52,465 nt of DNA from an uncultured Collinsella sp. (GCA_900757595.1 CAAEOL010000043.1:1-52465); one strand, 5' to 3'; positions 42,755-51,457 are shown, counted from the stretch's first letter. Translations and numbers: made by a program. The notes: generated by a model from the letters alone, not told the origin.

Positions 42755-43456
42755 CTATTCGATATCTTTTGAAAAGAAAAGCATTGAACATAAAGTCCAA
42801 TATTTACCAGGACGAGAAAACGAGTAATTTAATACCCAATTAGTCCCATCAGAGGCAACAACTTCAAACGATAAAAAGGTGCCTTTTCCCCAAGAAGCGC
42901 CTGATTTGGAACTGGTAGTTTCCGCTTTGAAATTATCGAAATCCTCCTTCGATAACTCAAAGACTTCAGAAGCGAATGGTTGAACGCTGCGCTTTCTATC
43001 AAGTCCACAAACTTTGACGACATCAAATGCGACCAGGCATTTACTATCAATACGAACACCAGCGAGTTCTTTATTTTCGTTTCTGAAGCTCGAGACGTTA
43101 AACACAGGCTTGCAGCGATTCATTTCATCCTGCCTGTCCTTATCTTTTTGAATCTGCCAGATATAGAAACCAGAAGCGAGTCCCAAAACAACGCCCCAGA
43201 ACGTTAAAACATCACTTGCTGAAATTACAGGAATACAGGGGCCGGCTGAATAAACAAGCTGAAGCAAAACGGGAAGCGCGAGCATGAGAAAAATAAGAAC
43301 AGAGGCATAATTTTGCTTAATCAAATAATTTAATTGTTTTTTAGTCCGCACTTTGTTCTTCGCAGCGCGAATGGAATCAAAATAAATGAACAGGCAAAGC
43401 GCGGCAAATAAGAGCAGAAGCCCTATTGACGGTAAAAGCCAATTCCAATAACTCAT
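42755..43456 (-). CDS. Membrane protein inserted between the two pglX parts
   Basis: A 233-residue protein I do not recognise. Three hydrophobic helices lie near the N-terminus (about 5-28, 50-72 and 82-102, the last being FWGVVLGLASGFYIWQIQ). A soluble, beta-rich domain of 130 residues follows (PVFNVSSFRNENKELAG to FLSFEVVASDGTNWVLNYS). A GGGGG site sits 4 nt before the ATG, and only 9 nt separate it from the pglX 5' part stop, so it is translated with that gene. It is clearly AT-richer than the flanking BREX genes. A membrane-anchored BREX effector is one guess. Confidence 0.75.
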   Translation of the reverse strand: MSYWNWLLPSIGLLLLFAALCLFIYFDSIRAAKNKVRTKKQLNYLIKQNYASVLIFLMLALPVLLQLVYSAGPCIPVISASDVLTFWGVVLGLASGFYIWQIQKDKDRQDEMNRCKPVFNVSSFRNENKELAGVRIDSKCLVAFDVVKVCGLDRKRSVQPFASEVFELSKEDFDNFKAETTSSKSGASWGKGTFLSFEVVASDGTNWVLNYSFSRPGKYWTLCSMLFFSKDIE

Positions 43457-43465
43457 ACAAACCCC

Positions 43466-45964
43466 CTAAACCAGCGGAGACCGATTGAAGCCCCAAGATG
43501 TCTCAAACGAGTCGAAATCACACCTGGACAGGCTGACGCATTCCTTACTAATGGAGGCAGCGCAAAGATCGTCAGAAGAAGCAACAGGCAGAGAATCAAC
43601 CTCCCCAGCGTTAACGTTCAACGTTGGAGAAAGAATCGAGAGACACTCACATATGACTGATGAATTACAGAGAGCTAGAAGCACAAATGCATCAGCTTTC
43701 ATTGGGAAATAGCTCATCCCAGCATGCTCAGAGAGACAGCCGGATACATATCGAAAAGAGGGTTCACCGCTCGTAACGCAAGTCCAAGAGACAGACGGTA
43801 TGAATTTAAAATCATCGTTGTAATCTTGACAATGACAACCAGACTCTCTTGAATTTTGCTTAACAGCTTTCCCGTTATCGCCCCATCTAACGACACTCTC
43901 TTGATTTCCGGACCATTTTCGAAAGCCACCGCCTTTAGCACATGGGAACCATTCCTTTCCAGACGAAAAGGCTTCAAAACTATTTCTTGCATTCATGCAA
44001 ATTGAAGACGCTTTGATCTCCCACCACAAGCGAATGAACTTATCGTTATCACCGGTGATAATGCCTTTGGATGTCTTTGCCACAGAGCATAACTTCCTCA
44101 AGGAACCAAAGGCACCGAGAAGGGCGTCGCTGGCCCAGTAGGCTATGGGGGTGCCGGGGATTTGTTTAAAGGTGTCGGCGTCGCGGCGGTAAAACCAGCC
44201 GCAGGCGGGGTTTTGGATGGCCTCGACCAGTTTGAGTCTCTTGGCCTCAGAGCCGTTGATATCAACAAGGCGCACGTAGGCGCCCTCGTATGCCGCGCGG
44301 CCGTTGTAGATGACGTCGGCGGTAACGTTGACGACCTCGCCGCCGATAGCATCAAACGCGCGAGGGCCCAGATGGGCCATGGAAACGATTGTCTTGTTGT
44401 CGATAACCTTGGCGCGTATCTTCTCGAAGCTGCCCAGGAACATCCAGCTCTGCATGGTGACCATGGCCGCGTAGCCGCGGTCCTTGGCAAGGCTGAATCC
44501 GCGCTCGATAAAACACGTGCAAAGGTCGCTCTTCACGTCGGGATAGTTCTTCTTGACCCACTTGGACATGAAGGGGTTAAAGCTGCTGCTGCCCATATAC
44601 GGAGGATTCGCCACGGTGCAGATAAAACGACGGAACAGCTTCTCGCAGATGGCAGCAGCGCTTTCGAGCTTAGTTTTGGCCGTAGCGGCAAAAAGGTCAT
44701 CGGAACAACTCGCGGCGGCAGCCTTGAGCTCGTCGATCTCGTCCTCTGAAGGATTGAGCAGCGAACCGATCTCGCCCAAATGACTCAGCTCCTCGGCGAG
44801 CTTCTTGTTACCCGGCAGCTCGTCCTCCCCCAGCGGGATGCTCGAGAGCACGGTAACGTCGGCGCGAACGCCACGCCTAAAGAAGCGACGGTCGTGCTCG
44901 CGGGCGCACATAGCAAGCGCCAGCTCCGCGATCTGTGCCGCGCGGGAATCGATTTCCATACCTGCAAGGTTTTTAGTAAGAATGAGCTCGGGAATCTCGC
45001 GCTCACGATAGCCGCGCTCCTCGTACATATGGAAGAGCAGCTCAAACGCATAAACCAAGATATGGCCCGAGCCGCATGCGGGGTCGCAGAGGGTTATCTC
45101 CTCGGGACTCGAAATGCGGATGAAGTCCTCGTGCTCAGCATCGGGCTCGATGTAATACTCCATGCGCTCGCGTAACGAACTCCCCGGATTGTTGAGCATC
45201 CACAGACGGCCGAGCGAGTTCTCGACCATATAGCGTACGATCCACTCGGGGGTGAAGAGCTGCGTGGCGGGCGCGATGTCCGCCGCCGCTGCCTTGCGCT
45301 TGGACTTGAAGAACTCGTCTTTAACATCGGCATTGTAGTACTGATACATCCAGCCCAGAACGGTCACGCCCTCGCGCCAGTCCTCGTCAGTGAGGACGGC
45401 ATTGAGCTTGCCCACCACGCCGTCGGCTATCATGAGGCCCCGGGGCAACAGCAACTCCATGGCTCCGCCCACGCGATCAAAGACGCCTGGCAGGCAATCG
45501 GCAAGCTCCTCGCACTGGGCCACAAACAGGTAGCGCCACAACGGTTCATCCAAGCCCGCCATCTTGAGCTCGGCTATGCGATCGGTATCGGCCGTCGCTA
45601 TCTCTACGTCCAGCGCGTTCTCCACGGCCTCGCTGCCATGGCTGCCGTCCGCACGACTTAGCATGCGCATACGGCTGGGAAGCCATCCGCGTGCATCCAT
45701 GAAGCGAATGGCCACGATGCGGTTGAACCAGGTGTAGGCCGCACGGTCGCGCAGCGCCTCGTGACCCACCTCTGCCTGCATGCGCAGTAGTTCGTCGCGT
45801 TGCTCAATCTCAGCCGGACTTAGGGGCAGGCCGTTGACGGTCTCGGACCCAACGGGCGCGGGCGCAGGTTCGGTGATGCCGTAGCGCACCATCTGCGCCT
45901 CCACGCCTTTGATGAGCTCCGTACGGGCCCAGGTGCAGAAGCTCTTAAGAGCAGAATCGTTCAT
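43466..45964 (-). CDS. pglX: N-terminal part of split BREX adenine methyltransferase PglX
   Basis: 832 residues holding the methylase core of type 1 PglX, which marks host DNA at N6 of adenine so that BREX spares it. Motif I is LCDPACGSGHILVYAFELLF (about residues 292-311) and the catalytic motif is TVANPPYMGSSSF (about 454-466). The N-terminus has the PglX pattern AYTWFNRIVAIRFMDARGWL. The final 215 residues, the target-recognition region, come from AT-rich DNA and end in FETSWGFNRSPLV, where intact PglX proteins continue into the domain encoded at 41572. The break is exactly between domains. The ATG follows AAAGG. Confidence 0.93.
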   Translation of the reverse strand: MNDSALKSFCTWARTELIKGVEAQMVRYGITEPAPAPVGSETVNGLPLSPAEIEQRDELLRMQAEVGHEALRDRAAYTWFNRIVAIRFMDARGWLPSRMRMLSRADGSHGSEAVENALDVEIATADTDRIAELKMAGLDEPLWRYLFVAQCEELADCLPGVFDRVGGAMELLLPRGLMIADGVVGKLNAVLTDEDWREGVTVLGWMYQYYNADVKDEFFKSKRKAAAADIAPATQLFTPEWIVRYMVENSLGRLWMLNNPGSSLRERMEYYIEPDAEHEDFIRISSPEEITLCDPACGSGHILVYAFELLFHMYEERGYREREIPELILTKNLAGMEIDSRAAQIAELALAMCAREHDRRFFRRGVRADVTVLSSIPLGEDELPGNKKLAEELSHLGEIGSLLNPSEDEIDELKAAAASCSDDLFAATAKTKLESAAAICEKLFRRFICTVANPPYMGSSSFNPFMSKWVKKNYPDVKSDLCTCFIERGFSLAKDRGYAAMVTMQSWMFLGSFEKIRAKVIDNKTIVSMAHLGPRAFDAIGGEVVNVTADVIYNGRAAYEGAYVRLVDINGSEAKRLKLVEAIQNPACGWFYRRDADTFKQIPGTPIAYWASDALLGAFGSLRKLCSVAKTSKGIITGDNDKFIRLWWEIKASSICMNARNSFEAFSSGKEWFPCAKGGGFRKWSGNQESVVRWGDNGKAVKQNSRESGCHCQDYNDDFKFIPSVSWTCVTSGEPSFRYVSGCLSEHAGMSYFPMKADAFVLLALCNSSVICECLSILSPTLNVNAGEVDSLPVASSDDLCAASISKECVSLSRCDFDSFETSWGFNRSPLV

Positions 45965-45991
45965 GGTTGATGAGCCTTTCTAAACGCCATA

Positions 45992-46023
45992 AGCCACCGG
46001 TGCGCGCTTTGGCACCGGTGGCT
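45992..46023. repeat. Hairpin between brxC and pglX
   Basis: AGCCACCGGTGC pairs perfectly over 12 bp with GCACCGGTGGCT around an 8-nt loop. It lies in the only sizeable gap (66 nt) between these two genes. No T-run follows, so it may act as an RNA-stability or attenuation element rather than a full terminator. Confidence 0.65.
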
Positions 46024-46030
46024 CCGCGGG

Positions 46031-49000
46031 TTAGTTGATACGGATCTCGTCGTTTGCAGCGAGCGCCTGCATAAGGCGGGAGCGCAGGTCGTCCACGTAG
46101 CGCTCCACGTCCTCTGCGGACAAGAGACGACTCGGCTTGGCCAGATCGGCGCGGCGCACAGTCTTGATCTTGCGCTGGGGCTTGGGCGCGGGCACGGGAG
46201 CAGACGATGCGGCGCCCTTGTTGGAGACCTTCTTGACCACCTCACCCGTACTCGTGACCTCGGTGGTGCGGCGCTCGTTGTCCATACGCATGCGGGCCGC
46301 ATCCACAGCGTCGTACATCCCGTTGGTTGCTGCGCTGAGCCAGTTGGCCCAGTTAGTCGCGGCAACACTCAGCTCGTTGAGGCTTTGAGCACTGTGGGCA
46401 CGGTTTTTGAACGACTCGTATTTGGCACCGGCGTCTGCAATGGCATCCTTGGCTTGATTGACAAAGCCCTTTTGACTCTCAGCCTGTGCCTGCAGGTCTT
46501 GCAGATCGCTCTCGATTCGGCACAAAAACTCATTGCGGCGGATGCCCAGCAGCTTTTTCATGTCGTCCTCGACGGGATCCATAAGCGGCTGCAGGTCTTT
46601 AATGCGGCCGTAGGGCTTGGGATCTTTGAGAACCTCACGCACCTTTGCCACATTCTCAACCGCGCTGGGAATGTCATCGGAGCCATACTCGATACCCTCG
46701 GTGCGGCTCAAGAAATCCTTGGCGTGGTCAAACGCTGTTCGTTGGTTGGACTCGAAGAACTCAACCACCTTATCAAAGTCTTCCTTGGCATCGAGCAAAC
46801 GCTCCTCATGCTTGGTGAACGTGGTCAAGAACGCCTCGGCCTCGTTCTGGTCCTTAAGGACGTCGGCCACCTCCGAGCGCATCTTCTCGCACTCGTCCTC
46901 ACCGGGATACGGGTAGGCCGGCTTGATGCCCGTGTAGTAGTCGCGTGCCATGGCGAGGCACGCCTCGCGCAAGCCCTCAAGGCGCTCTTTGAGCTCGGCC
47001 ACGAGCTTATCCTCGTTGGAGGGCACGGTCTTGAGATCAAACAGATCACGCATGAGCTCGCCCGTGGCGCGCAGCAACCGGTCGCTCATGCGCACGCGCA
47101 AGCGCACCTGGGCCTTATCGGCATCCTTGCGCAGGAGTGCCACCATGCGGCTATCGTTAGCTTGAACCGTCTGGCCGCCAAACAGCACCTGCGCGCGCTG
47201 CTCCACCACAAGCTGCGCCACCACATTTGCGATGTCGACCTCGCGCCAGCCAAAGGGCCTTTGCTGGTACTGGCGCTGGATATCGCCCATAGCGGTATCC
47301 AGATGGCGCTGGTGCTGCACTTTGAGGTAGTCCTCGACCTCCTTGAGCGCACGCGTGTTACCCGCGTTCATGCCAGCGAGCCCCGCTTGAACGTTACCCG
47401 CCAGAGTGGAGCGGATATCGGAATCGCTCGTGACCGGCGCGCCGATATAGCCGGCCTTTTCAAAGACCACATCGCACAGCTGCGCCAGCACCTGCTCAAA
47501 GACCTGGGCGGGCTTGGCAGCACGGATCTCAATCATGCGCCCGTTGACGGCGCATCGTGCATGGAGCACCGCCTCAGCCAAAAGGGCGTCAGCCTCTTTC
47601 TCGTTAAAGTCCTTCTCGCGCATTTTGGCCTCGACGATCTGGCGGGTACTCAGCGGTAGCTCCTGCAGGTTGCGCGTCTGGGCGTACATGCGAATCTTAG
47701 CGGCGTTGACGAGTGGGGCCCAATAATCCACCTCGTCGCTCAAGGCCACGATGGCCTTATCCACGGATTTCAATGCCAGCTCGGCATCGTCCGCACGGCC
47801 CAGATCGCTGGCCATGGTCACCACTGATAGTTCCATGCCGCCCATGTTGGATCCATGAATCGAGCCATCCACGTAGCGGTCAAAGGGGAAGTCGTTGGTC
47901 CCGCGGTTGAGTTTGCGCGCAGTGTAGATGCTTTCGAACAGGCGCTTCTTGATGTACTCAATCACCTTCGCGTTGTCGATCGGGGTGCGTGCGATCTCCT
48001 GCGCTATCTCCTGCTCCTCGTCGGTGAGGAAGCTATAGGTATCGCCCTGGCGTGCCACGTAGCTCTCGCGCTCCAAGCGGGCGAGAGATTCCTTGACGCG
48101 GTCCTTAAGGGCGCGCTTATCCACGTCCAGGCTATCGATCATAAGGATGGAGATGTTCTCGACCGTGGCCTTGACGTAGCCGATGTAGCGGATCAAGTAC
48201 AGGAGCTTAAGCACCCGGACATCGTAGCTCTCAAGACCCTCTGCGTTTTCAGCCGCGCGCTCCGCACAGACGACGACCTGATTGATGCCGTGCTCCAAAT
48301 CCTTGGAGATTGTGTCGAAGAAGCGCCAGAACGGCACGAGTGCACCAGTCTGGTCATGCTGGATGGCCTGAGCGCTCTCCTGAAACGCGCTCAGCATGGA
48401 GCGCTCACCCGTGGACATGTGCTTGGCCTTAACACCGTGCTTGCGTACCTCGGTCATCACGTCGGGCAGAAGCTTAAACTGGTAGCCCACAAACGGGTAG
48501 CTGGCCACAAAATCCTTGGAGTTGGCGAAGCCGGCAAGGTCGGAGCGCGAGCCACCCTCAAAGGTAAAGTTGTTTTTGAGGACGGCGGCGTCTTGCTCGT
48601 AGACCTGTGCAAGCATATCGGCCGCCGGCGCGGTCTTCTCGAGCACACGGCGCTGGATGACCTCGTCCACGCTGGAGCTGGAGAGCGAAAGGCGGGTATT
48701 GAAGCGGCCTTGGATCTTTGAAAAGTCGTTGCCCACGGGCAGGCTCAGGTTGTCGATGGCCTCCTGGCTCGTGACCATCACCCACACGCGGCCACCGCAG
48801 GCGGCACCCAGCTCCTCGACGATGGTCTGAAGACTCAACATAAGGCTTGGATCCCGGTCGTTTGTAATAAACTGACCCACCTCGTCGACCATAAAGAGCA
48901 GACGGTAGTTGCCGCCGTGGGCCGCTGCCTGAGCGTCTACATAGTCCTTGACCTTTTTGGCAAAGACATCGGGGGCCAAAACCTCGTCCTCAGAACCCTC

Positions 49001-49693
49001 AAGCCAGTTCCATGCGGCCTTTTCGCTCATGCCGAGCACGCTCTGCAGCACCTCGACGACGTCGTCCTCAAAGTAGCTGTAGGTGTCGCGGGTCTGGAGC
49101 CAGGACTCGCCGTTGACGCGCTCAAAGGCCTCGCGGAACTCCTGGGTCTTGCCCAGGGAATCGATGTAGTCCTCGAGCTTTGCAAGCTTGAGGTCCTCGC
49201 CGTAGAAGCCGCGCGCCTCGTAGAACATGCGCTCAAAGCCGCGAAGCAGCGCCGTGGGAGCCGTATCACCCTGCTTCCACTGGCCCGCCTTGCTATCGAT
49301 GTTAAAGAGGATGGCCTGCGTGGGCACCGAGCACGCGCGCTCCATGGCAGCCGCGACCATGGGGTCGACGATTTTGCCGTCAAAGTAGCGGATGGCGCTC
49401 TTGCCGCCGATCTGGCGATTCTCGAGCAGGTAGCTCAGCATCTTGAGGAAGTGCGATTTACCGGAACCGAAGAAACCACTGATCCACACGCCGATCTTGT
49501 CGGTGCGCGCATCGATGGCATCGCCGTAGGCCTTGAAGAACGTGGCAAAGTGCCTCTGCAACTCGCGCGTCACCACGTACTCGTCAAGCTCCTGGCGGAT
49601 GGACCCATCTTTTGAATCCTGGACCTTGACCACGCCGTTGATGGAGCGGTTGATGTCTTTTGCAAAGAGGTCGCGAATGATCGTGTTGTCCAT
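46031..49693 (-). CDS. brxC: BREX ATPase BrxC
   Basis: A 1,220-residue P-loop ATPase of the BrxC/PglY family, one of the essential BREX components. The N-terminus MDNTIIRDLFAKDINRSINGV is typical. The Walker A motif is WISGFFGSGKSHFLKML near residue 75-91 and the Walker B motif is YRLLFMVDEVGQFITNDRD near 265-285. The rest is largely helical, with a long C-terminal coiled region and a basic, disordered stretch near 1165-1190. AAAGGAGC precedes the ATG. It lies 78 nt after brxB. Confidence 0.95.
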   Translation of the reverse strand: MDNTIIRDLFAKDINRSINGVVKVQDSKDGSIRQELDEYVVTRELQRHFATFFKAYGDAIDARTDKIGVWISGFFGSGKSHFLKMLSYLLENRQIGGKSAIRYFDGKIVDPMVAAAMERACSVPTQAILFNIDSKAGQWKQGDTAPTALLRGFERMFYEARGFYGEDLKLAKLEDYIDSLGKTQEFREAFERVNGESWLQTRDTYSYFEDDVVEVLQSVLGMSEKAAWNWLEGSEDEVLAPDVFAKKVKDYVDAQAAAHGGNYRLLFMVDEVGQFITNDRDPSLMLSLQTIVEELGAACGGRVWVMVTSQEAIDNLSLPVGNDFSKIQGRFNTRLSLSSSSVDEVIQRRVLEKTAPAADMLAQVYEQDAAVLKNNFTFEGGSRSDLAGFANSKDFVASYPFVGYQFKLLPDVMTEVRKHGVKAKHMSTGERSMLSAFQESAQAIQHDQTGALVPFWRFFDTISKDLEHGINQVVVCAERAAENAEGLESYDVRVLKLLYLIRYIGYVKATVENISILMIDSLDVDKRALKDRVKESLARLERESYVARQGDTYSFLTDEEQEIAQEIARTPIDNAKVIEYIKKRLFESIYTARKLNRGTNDFPFDRYVDGSIHGSNMGGMELSVVTMASDLGRADDAELALKSVDKAIVALSDEVDYWAPLVNAAKIRMYAQTRNLQELPLSTRQIVEAKMREKDFNEKEADALLAEAVLHARCAVNGRMIEIRAAKPAQVFEQVLAQLCDVVFEKAGYIGAPVTSDSDIRSTLAGNVQAGLAGMNAGNTRALKEVEDYLKVQHQRHLDTAMGDIQRQYQQRPFGWREVDIANVVAQLVVEQRAQVLFGGQTVQANDSRMVALLRKDADKAQVRLRVRMSDRLLRATGELMRDLFDLKTVPSNEDKLVAELKERLEGLREACLAMARDYYTGIKPAYPYPGEDECEKMRSEVADVLKDQNEAEAFLTTFTKHEERLLDAKEDFDKVVEFFESNQRTAFDHAKDFLSRTEGIEYGSDDIPSAVENVAKVREVLKDPKPYGRIKDLQPLMDPVEDDMKKLLGIRRNEFLCRIESDLQDLQAQAESQKGFVNQAKDAIADAGAKYESFKNRAHSAQSLNELSVAATNWANWLSAATNGMYDAVDAARMRMDNERRTTEVTSTGEVVKKVSNKGAASSAPVPAPKPQRKIKTVRRADLAKPSRLLSAEDVERYVDDLRSRLMQALAANDEIRIN

Positions 49694-49771
49694 GGGTGCT
49701 CCTTTGGGTTTGGGAACGTTATGGCAAAGGGTTGTTACCGGCGACAGGGACTTGCCTGCGGGGAGCCGTGC

Positions 49772-50464
49772 TTACGAGATATCGATGGCGCGGTAGTAGT
49801 TATCGGCCGGCAGACGGTTAAAGAGCTGGAAAGAAGAGCCGTTGAAACTGCCCGGATAGGCAGCGACCACCGGCACCTCATCAAAATCCGCAAGCATGCA
49901 ATGGAGAAGCGTGTGCATGCGAAAGAATGGGAAGACCTCGCCCGCGCCGGTGAGGAGAACGACGTCTCCAGGCGCGTGCGGCTCGGTCTGCTCAAGGATG
50001 TACGCGGCGACTTTCTCGGGCGAGGCGAACTTGGCCACGTCCTCGAGCACGCGCTGGGTACCGCGGCGCTCCTCTTGGCGTGGGATGGCCTTAAGGACAC
50101 GGCGCTTTTCGAGAATTGCCAGCACGGCGTCGTAGAGGTTCACGACCTTGAGCGTGCACGGAAGCTTGTCGGCCTCGGCATCGCGTGAAAGGGCGTCAAA
50201 TAATGCACGCGCCTCAAACTCCAGCGCGGGGTCGTAGCAAAAGGTGTGGAAGCCGATCTCATTGCCTATGCCCTTGTTGGCCAAAAAGTCCTCGCTGCAT
50301 AGGCACTCGCGCAGAAGCTGCGCGCATCGCTCAAATTCCTGACGGGCGTGCTCGGAGCGGACATGCGCCGCCACGACGCTCTTGCGGGAATGGATGCCGA
50401 TATTGGTGGTGAGATCGGTCGCCGGGGTGATAGCAGGTTCGGCGGCGTTGTTGACGGGAGCCAC
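49772..50464 (-). CDS. brxB: BREX protein BrxB (DUF1788)
   Basis: A 230-residue BrxB. The DUF1788 C-terminus is very clear: VVLLTGAGEVFPFFRMHTLL, then VPVVAAYPGSFNGSSFQLFNRL and the terminal NYYRAIDIS. It is an essential small component of type 1 BREX whose molecular task is not established. The start is GTG, one base after the brxA stop codon, with AGGGTGG 9 nt upstream, so it should be translated by ribosomes that finish brxA. Loss of brxA translation would then lower BrxB as well. The N-terminal 15 residues are less conserved, so the start could lie further in. Confidence 0.93.
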   Translation of the reverse strand: MAPVNNAAEPAITPATDLTTNIGIHSRKSVVAAHVRSEHARQEFERCAQLLRECLCSEDFLANKGIGNEIGFHTFCYDPALEFEARALFDALSRDAEADKLPCTLKVVNLYDAVLAILEKRRVLKAIPRQEERRGTQRVLEDVAKFASPEKVAAYILEQTEPHAPGDVVLLTGAGEVFPFFRMHTLLHCMLADFDEVPVVAAYPGSFNGSSFQLFNRLPADNYYRAIDIS

Positions 50465-50465
50465 G

Positions 50466-51116
50466 CTACATCACCACCCTGCCGGTAAGGGCCGCGATAA
50501 GCGACTGCTCGCCCAGCAGAACCAAGGCTCGCTCGACATCGGAATCGAGGAAGAGTGGTGACAGGCGCTCGGACTCCGGGCCCTGGCCCTCGCCGATAAG
50601 GCCGGCATGGCGGAGCGTCTGGCGGAGCGAGCCCTTAATGCGCTTGACCGTGGCCTCAGTCCAGCGGGCCGCGTCCGGATACTCCGTGGTAAAGCGTGTC
50701 ATAAAGGCGTTGAGGTCAACCGCCGTAAAGGCATAATCGAAGTTTTGTAGGCGCTCCCCTACCTCGACGAGCACGAGCTCGCGCACGATATCGTAGCGGC
50801 AGATCATGCTGTAGAAGATGGCCTGGCCCGCCTGCGTGGGAGTGCCGGATGCCATGAGCCTGGTTAGGGATGACACGGCCTCGACGGCGATATTGGAGTC
50901 GATGCCACGCACGGCGCATGCGGCGTCCGTGGGCACCATGGCGTCGAGGCGTCGAAGGCACACGGTTGCGCGGTTGGCGACCATGCGCTCCGTGGGATAT
51001 TGAAAGAGGTTCTCGCTCTTTACGCGTACAATGACCTGCTCGTCGCTTGCGCCCTGCATACGAAGGGCAGCGACGATGCGCATCTCATGCGGGAGGAATT
51101 GCTCGCGGGTGAGCAC
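50466..51116 (-). CDS. brxA: BREX protein BrxA (DUF1819), start disrupted by a G10 tract
   Basis: A 216-residue BrxA, the small helical DNA-binding protein that opens type 1 BREX operons. The family pattern is plain in FLPHEMRIVAALRMQG, ENLFQYPTERMVANRA and CLRRLDAM. As it stands the first usable codon is a GTG (51114-51116) built from the last G of a run of ten. The only ribosome site would be the tract itself. A better start, GTG at 51150 with GGAG 8 nt upstream, is out of frame by one base. With nine G it would read MDITTKSVRGGVLTREQF and continue into BrxA. See findings. Confidence 0.9.
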   Translation of the reverse strand: MLTREQFLPHEMRIVAALRMQGASDEQVIVRVKSENLFQYPTERMVANRATVCLRRLDAMVPTDAACAVRGIDSNIAVEAVSSLTRLMASGTPTQAGQAIFYSMICRYDIVRELVLVEVGERLQNFDYAFTAVDLNAFMTRFTTEYPDAARWTEATVKRIKGSLRQTLRHAGLIGEGQGPESERLSPLFLDSDVERALVLLGEQSLIAALTGRVVM

Positions 51117-51125
51117 CCCCCCCCC
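51116..51125 (-). repeat. Homopolymer G10 tract at the start of brxA
   Basis: Ten consecutive G on the coding strand. It is the longest G/C run I noticed in the window. From the GTG at 51150 the present length gives a 21-residue dead-end peptide (MDITTKSVRGGGAHPRAIPPA) with its stop at 51085-51087. A length of 9 or 12 would give an intact, slightly longer BrxA. Confidence 0.9.
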
Positions 51126-51177
51126 GAACGCTTTTTGTGGTTATATCCACAGTACACGCTCCAAGGGTGTCAAAGGC

Positions 51178-51225
51178 TGTCACAAGTGCGCCGCAACCCG
51201 GCAGGCAGGTGCGGCGCACATGACA
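51178..51225. promoter_or_regulatory. Leader dyad and candidate promoter of the BREX operon
   Basis: GTGCGCCGCA (51186-51195) pairs perfectly with TGCGGCGCAC (51210-51219), extended by TGTCA/TGACA, forming a 48-nt hairpin. On the coding strand a TATGAT box at 51229-51234 would start transcription at its edge, so the hairpin could form the 5' end of the brx mRNA. Two direct TTTGACAC words flank it (near 51168 and 51266). The -35 box is not clear. Confidence 0.5.
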
Positions 51226-51457
51226 ATAATCATACCTGTTGGTAAAAAAGTTACCACGCCCAGAGTGTCAAATGTTGAGCAACAAAATTAAATCCGGTTA
51301 ACGGTCATTTTCGCAGCTCAGAAGCTTTGACGAGGTCGCCCCAAATCACACTTGCCAGACAACCGCGCTTACGAATGCAGGCACGCACACGCCCAACGCC
51401 ATCCTCCGCTATATTCAACATAGAGTTATACATATGCTTCTATGTAAGGAGCTTCAT

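Noticed and set aside
42558..42800. 80-codon frame on the minus strand in the pglX spacer
   Set aside because: It overlaps the end of the membrane gene, has no ribosome site and no similarity I recognise.
42604..42843. 79-codon rightward frame in the pglX spacer
   Set aside because: It opposes the BREX operon and overlaps the membrane gene. Composition is AT-driven and there is no ribosome site.
41572..45964. Invertible pglX system with recombinase, as in Lactobacillus BREX
   Set aside because: No recombinase or integrase gene and no second pglX copy or long inverted repeat is visible in the window.
41572..45964. pglX split as a sequencing frameshift
   Set aside because: The parts are 925 nt apart with a gene between them, and the second part has its own ribosome site.
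51116..51125. G10 run as simple assembly error
   Set aside because: Cannot be excluded without reads, but the ribosome site, upstream frame and family match on both sides of the tract make real length variation the better explanation.
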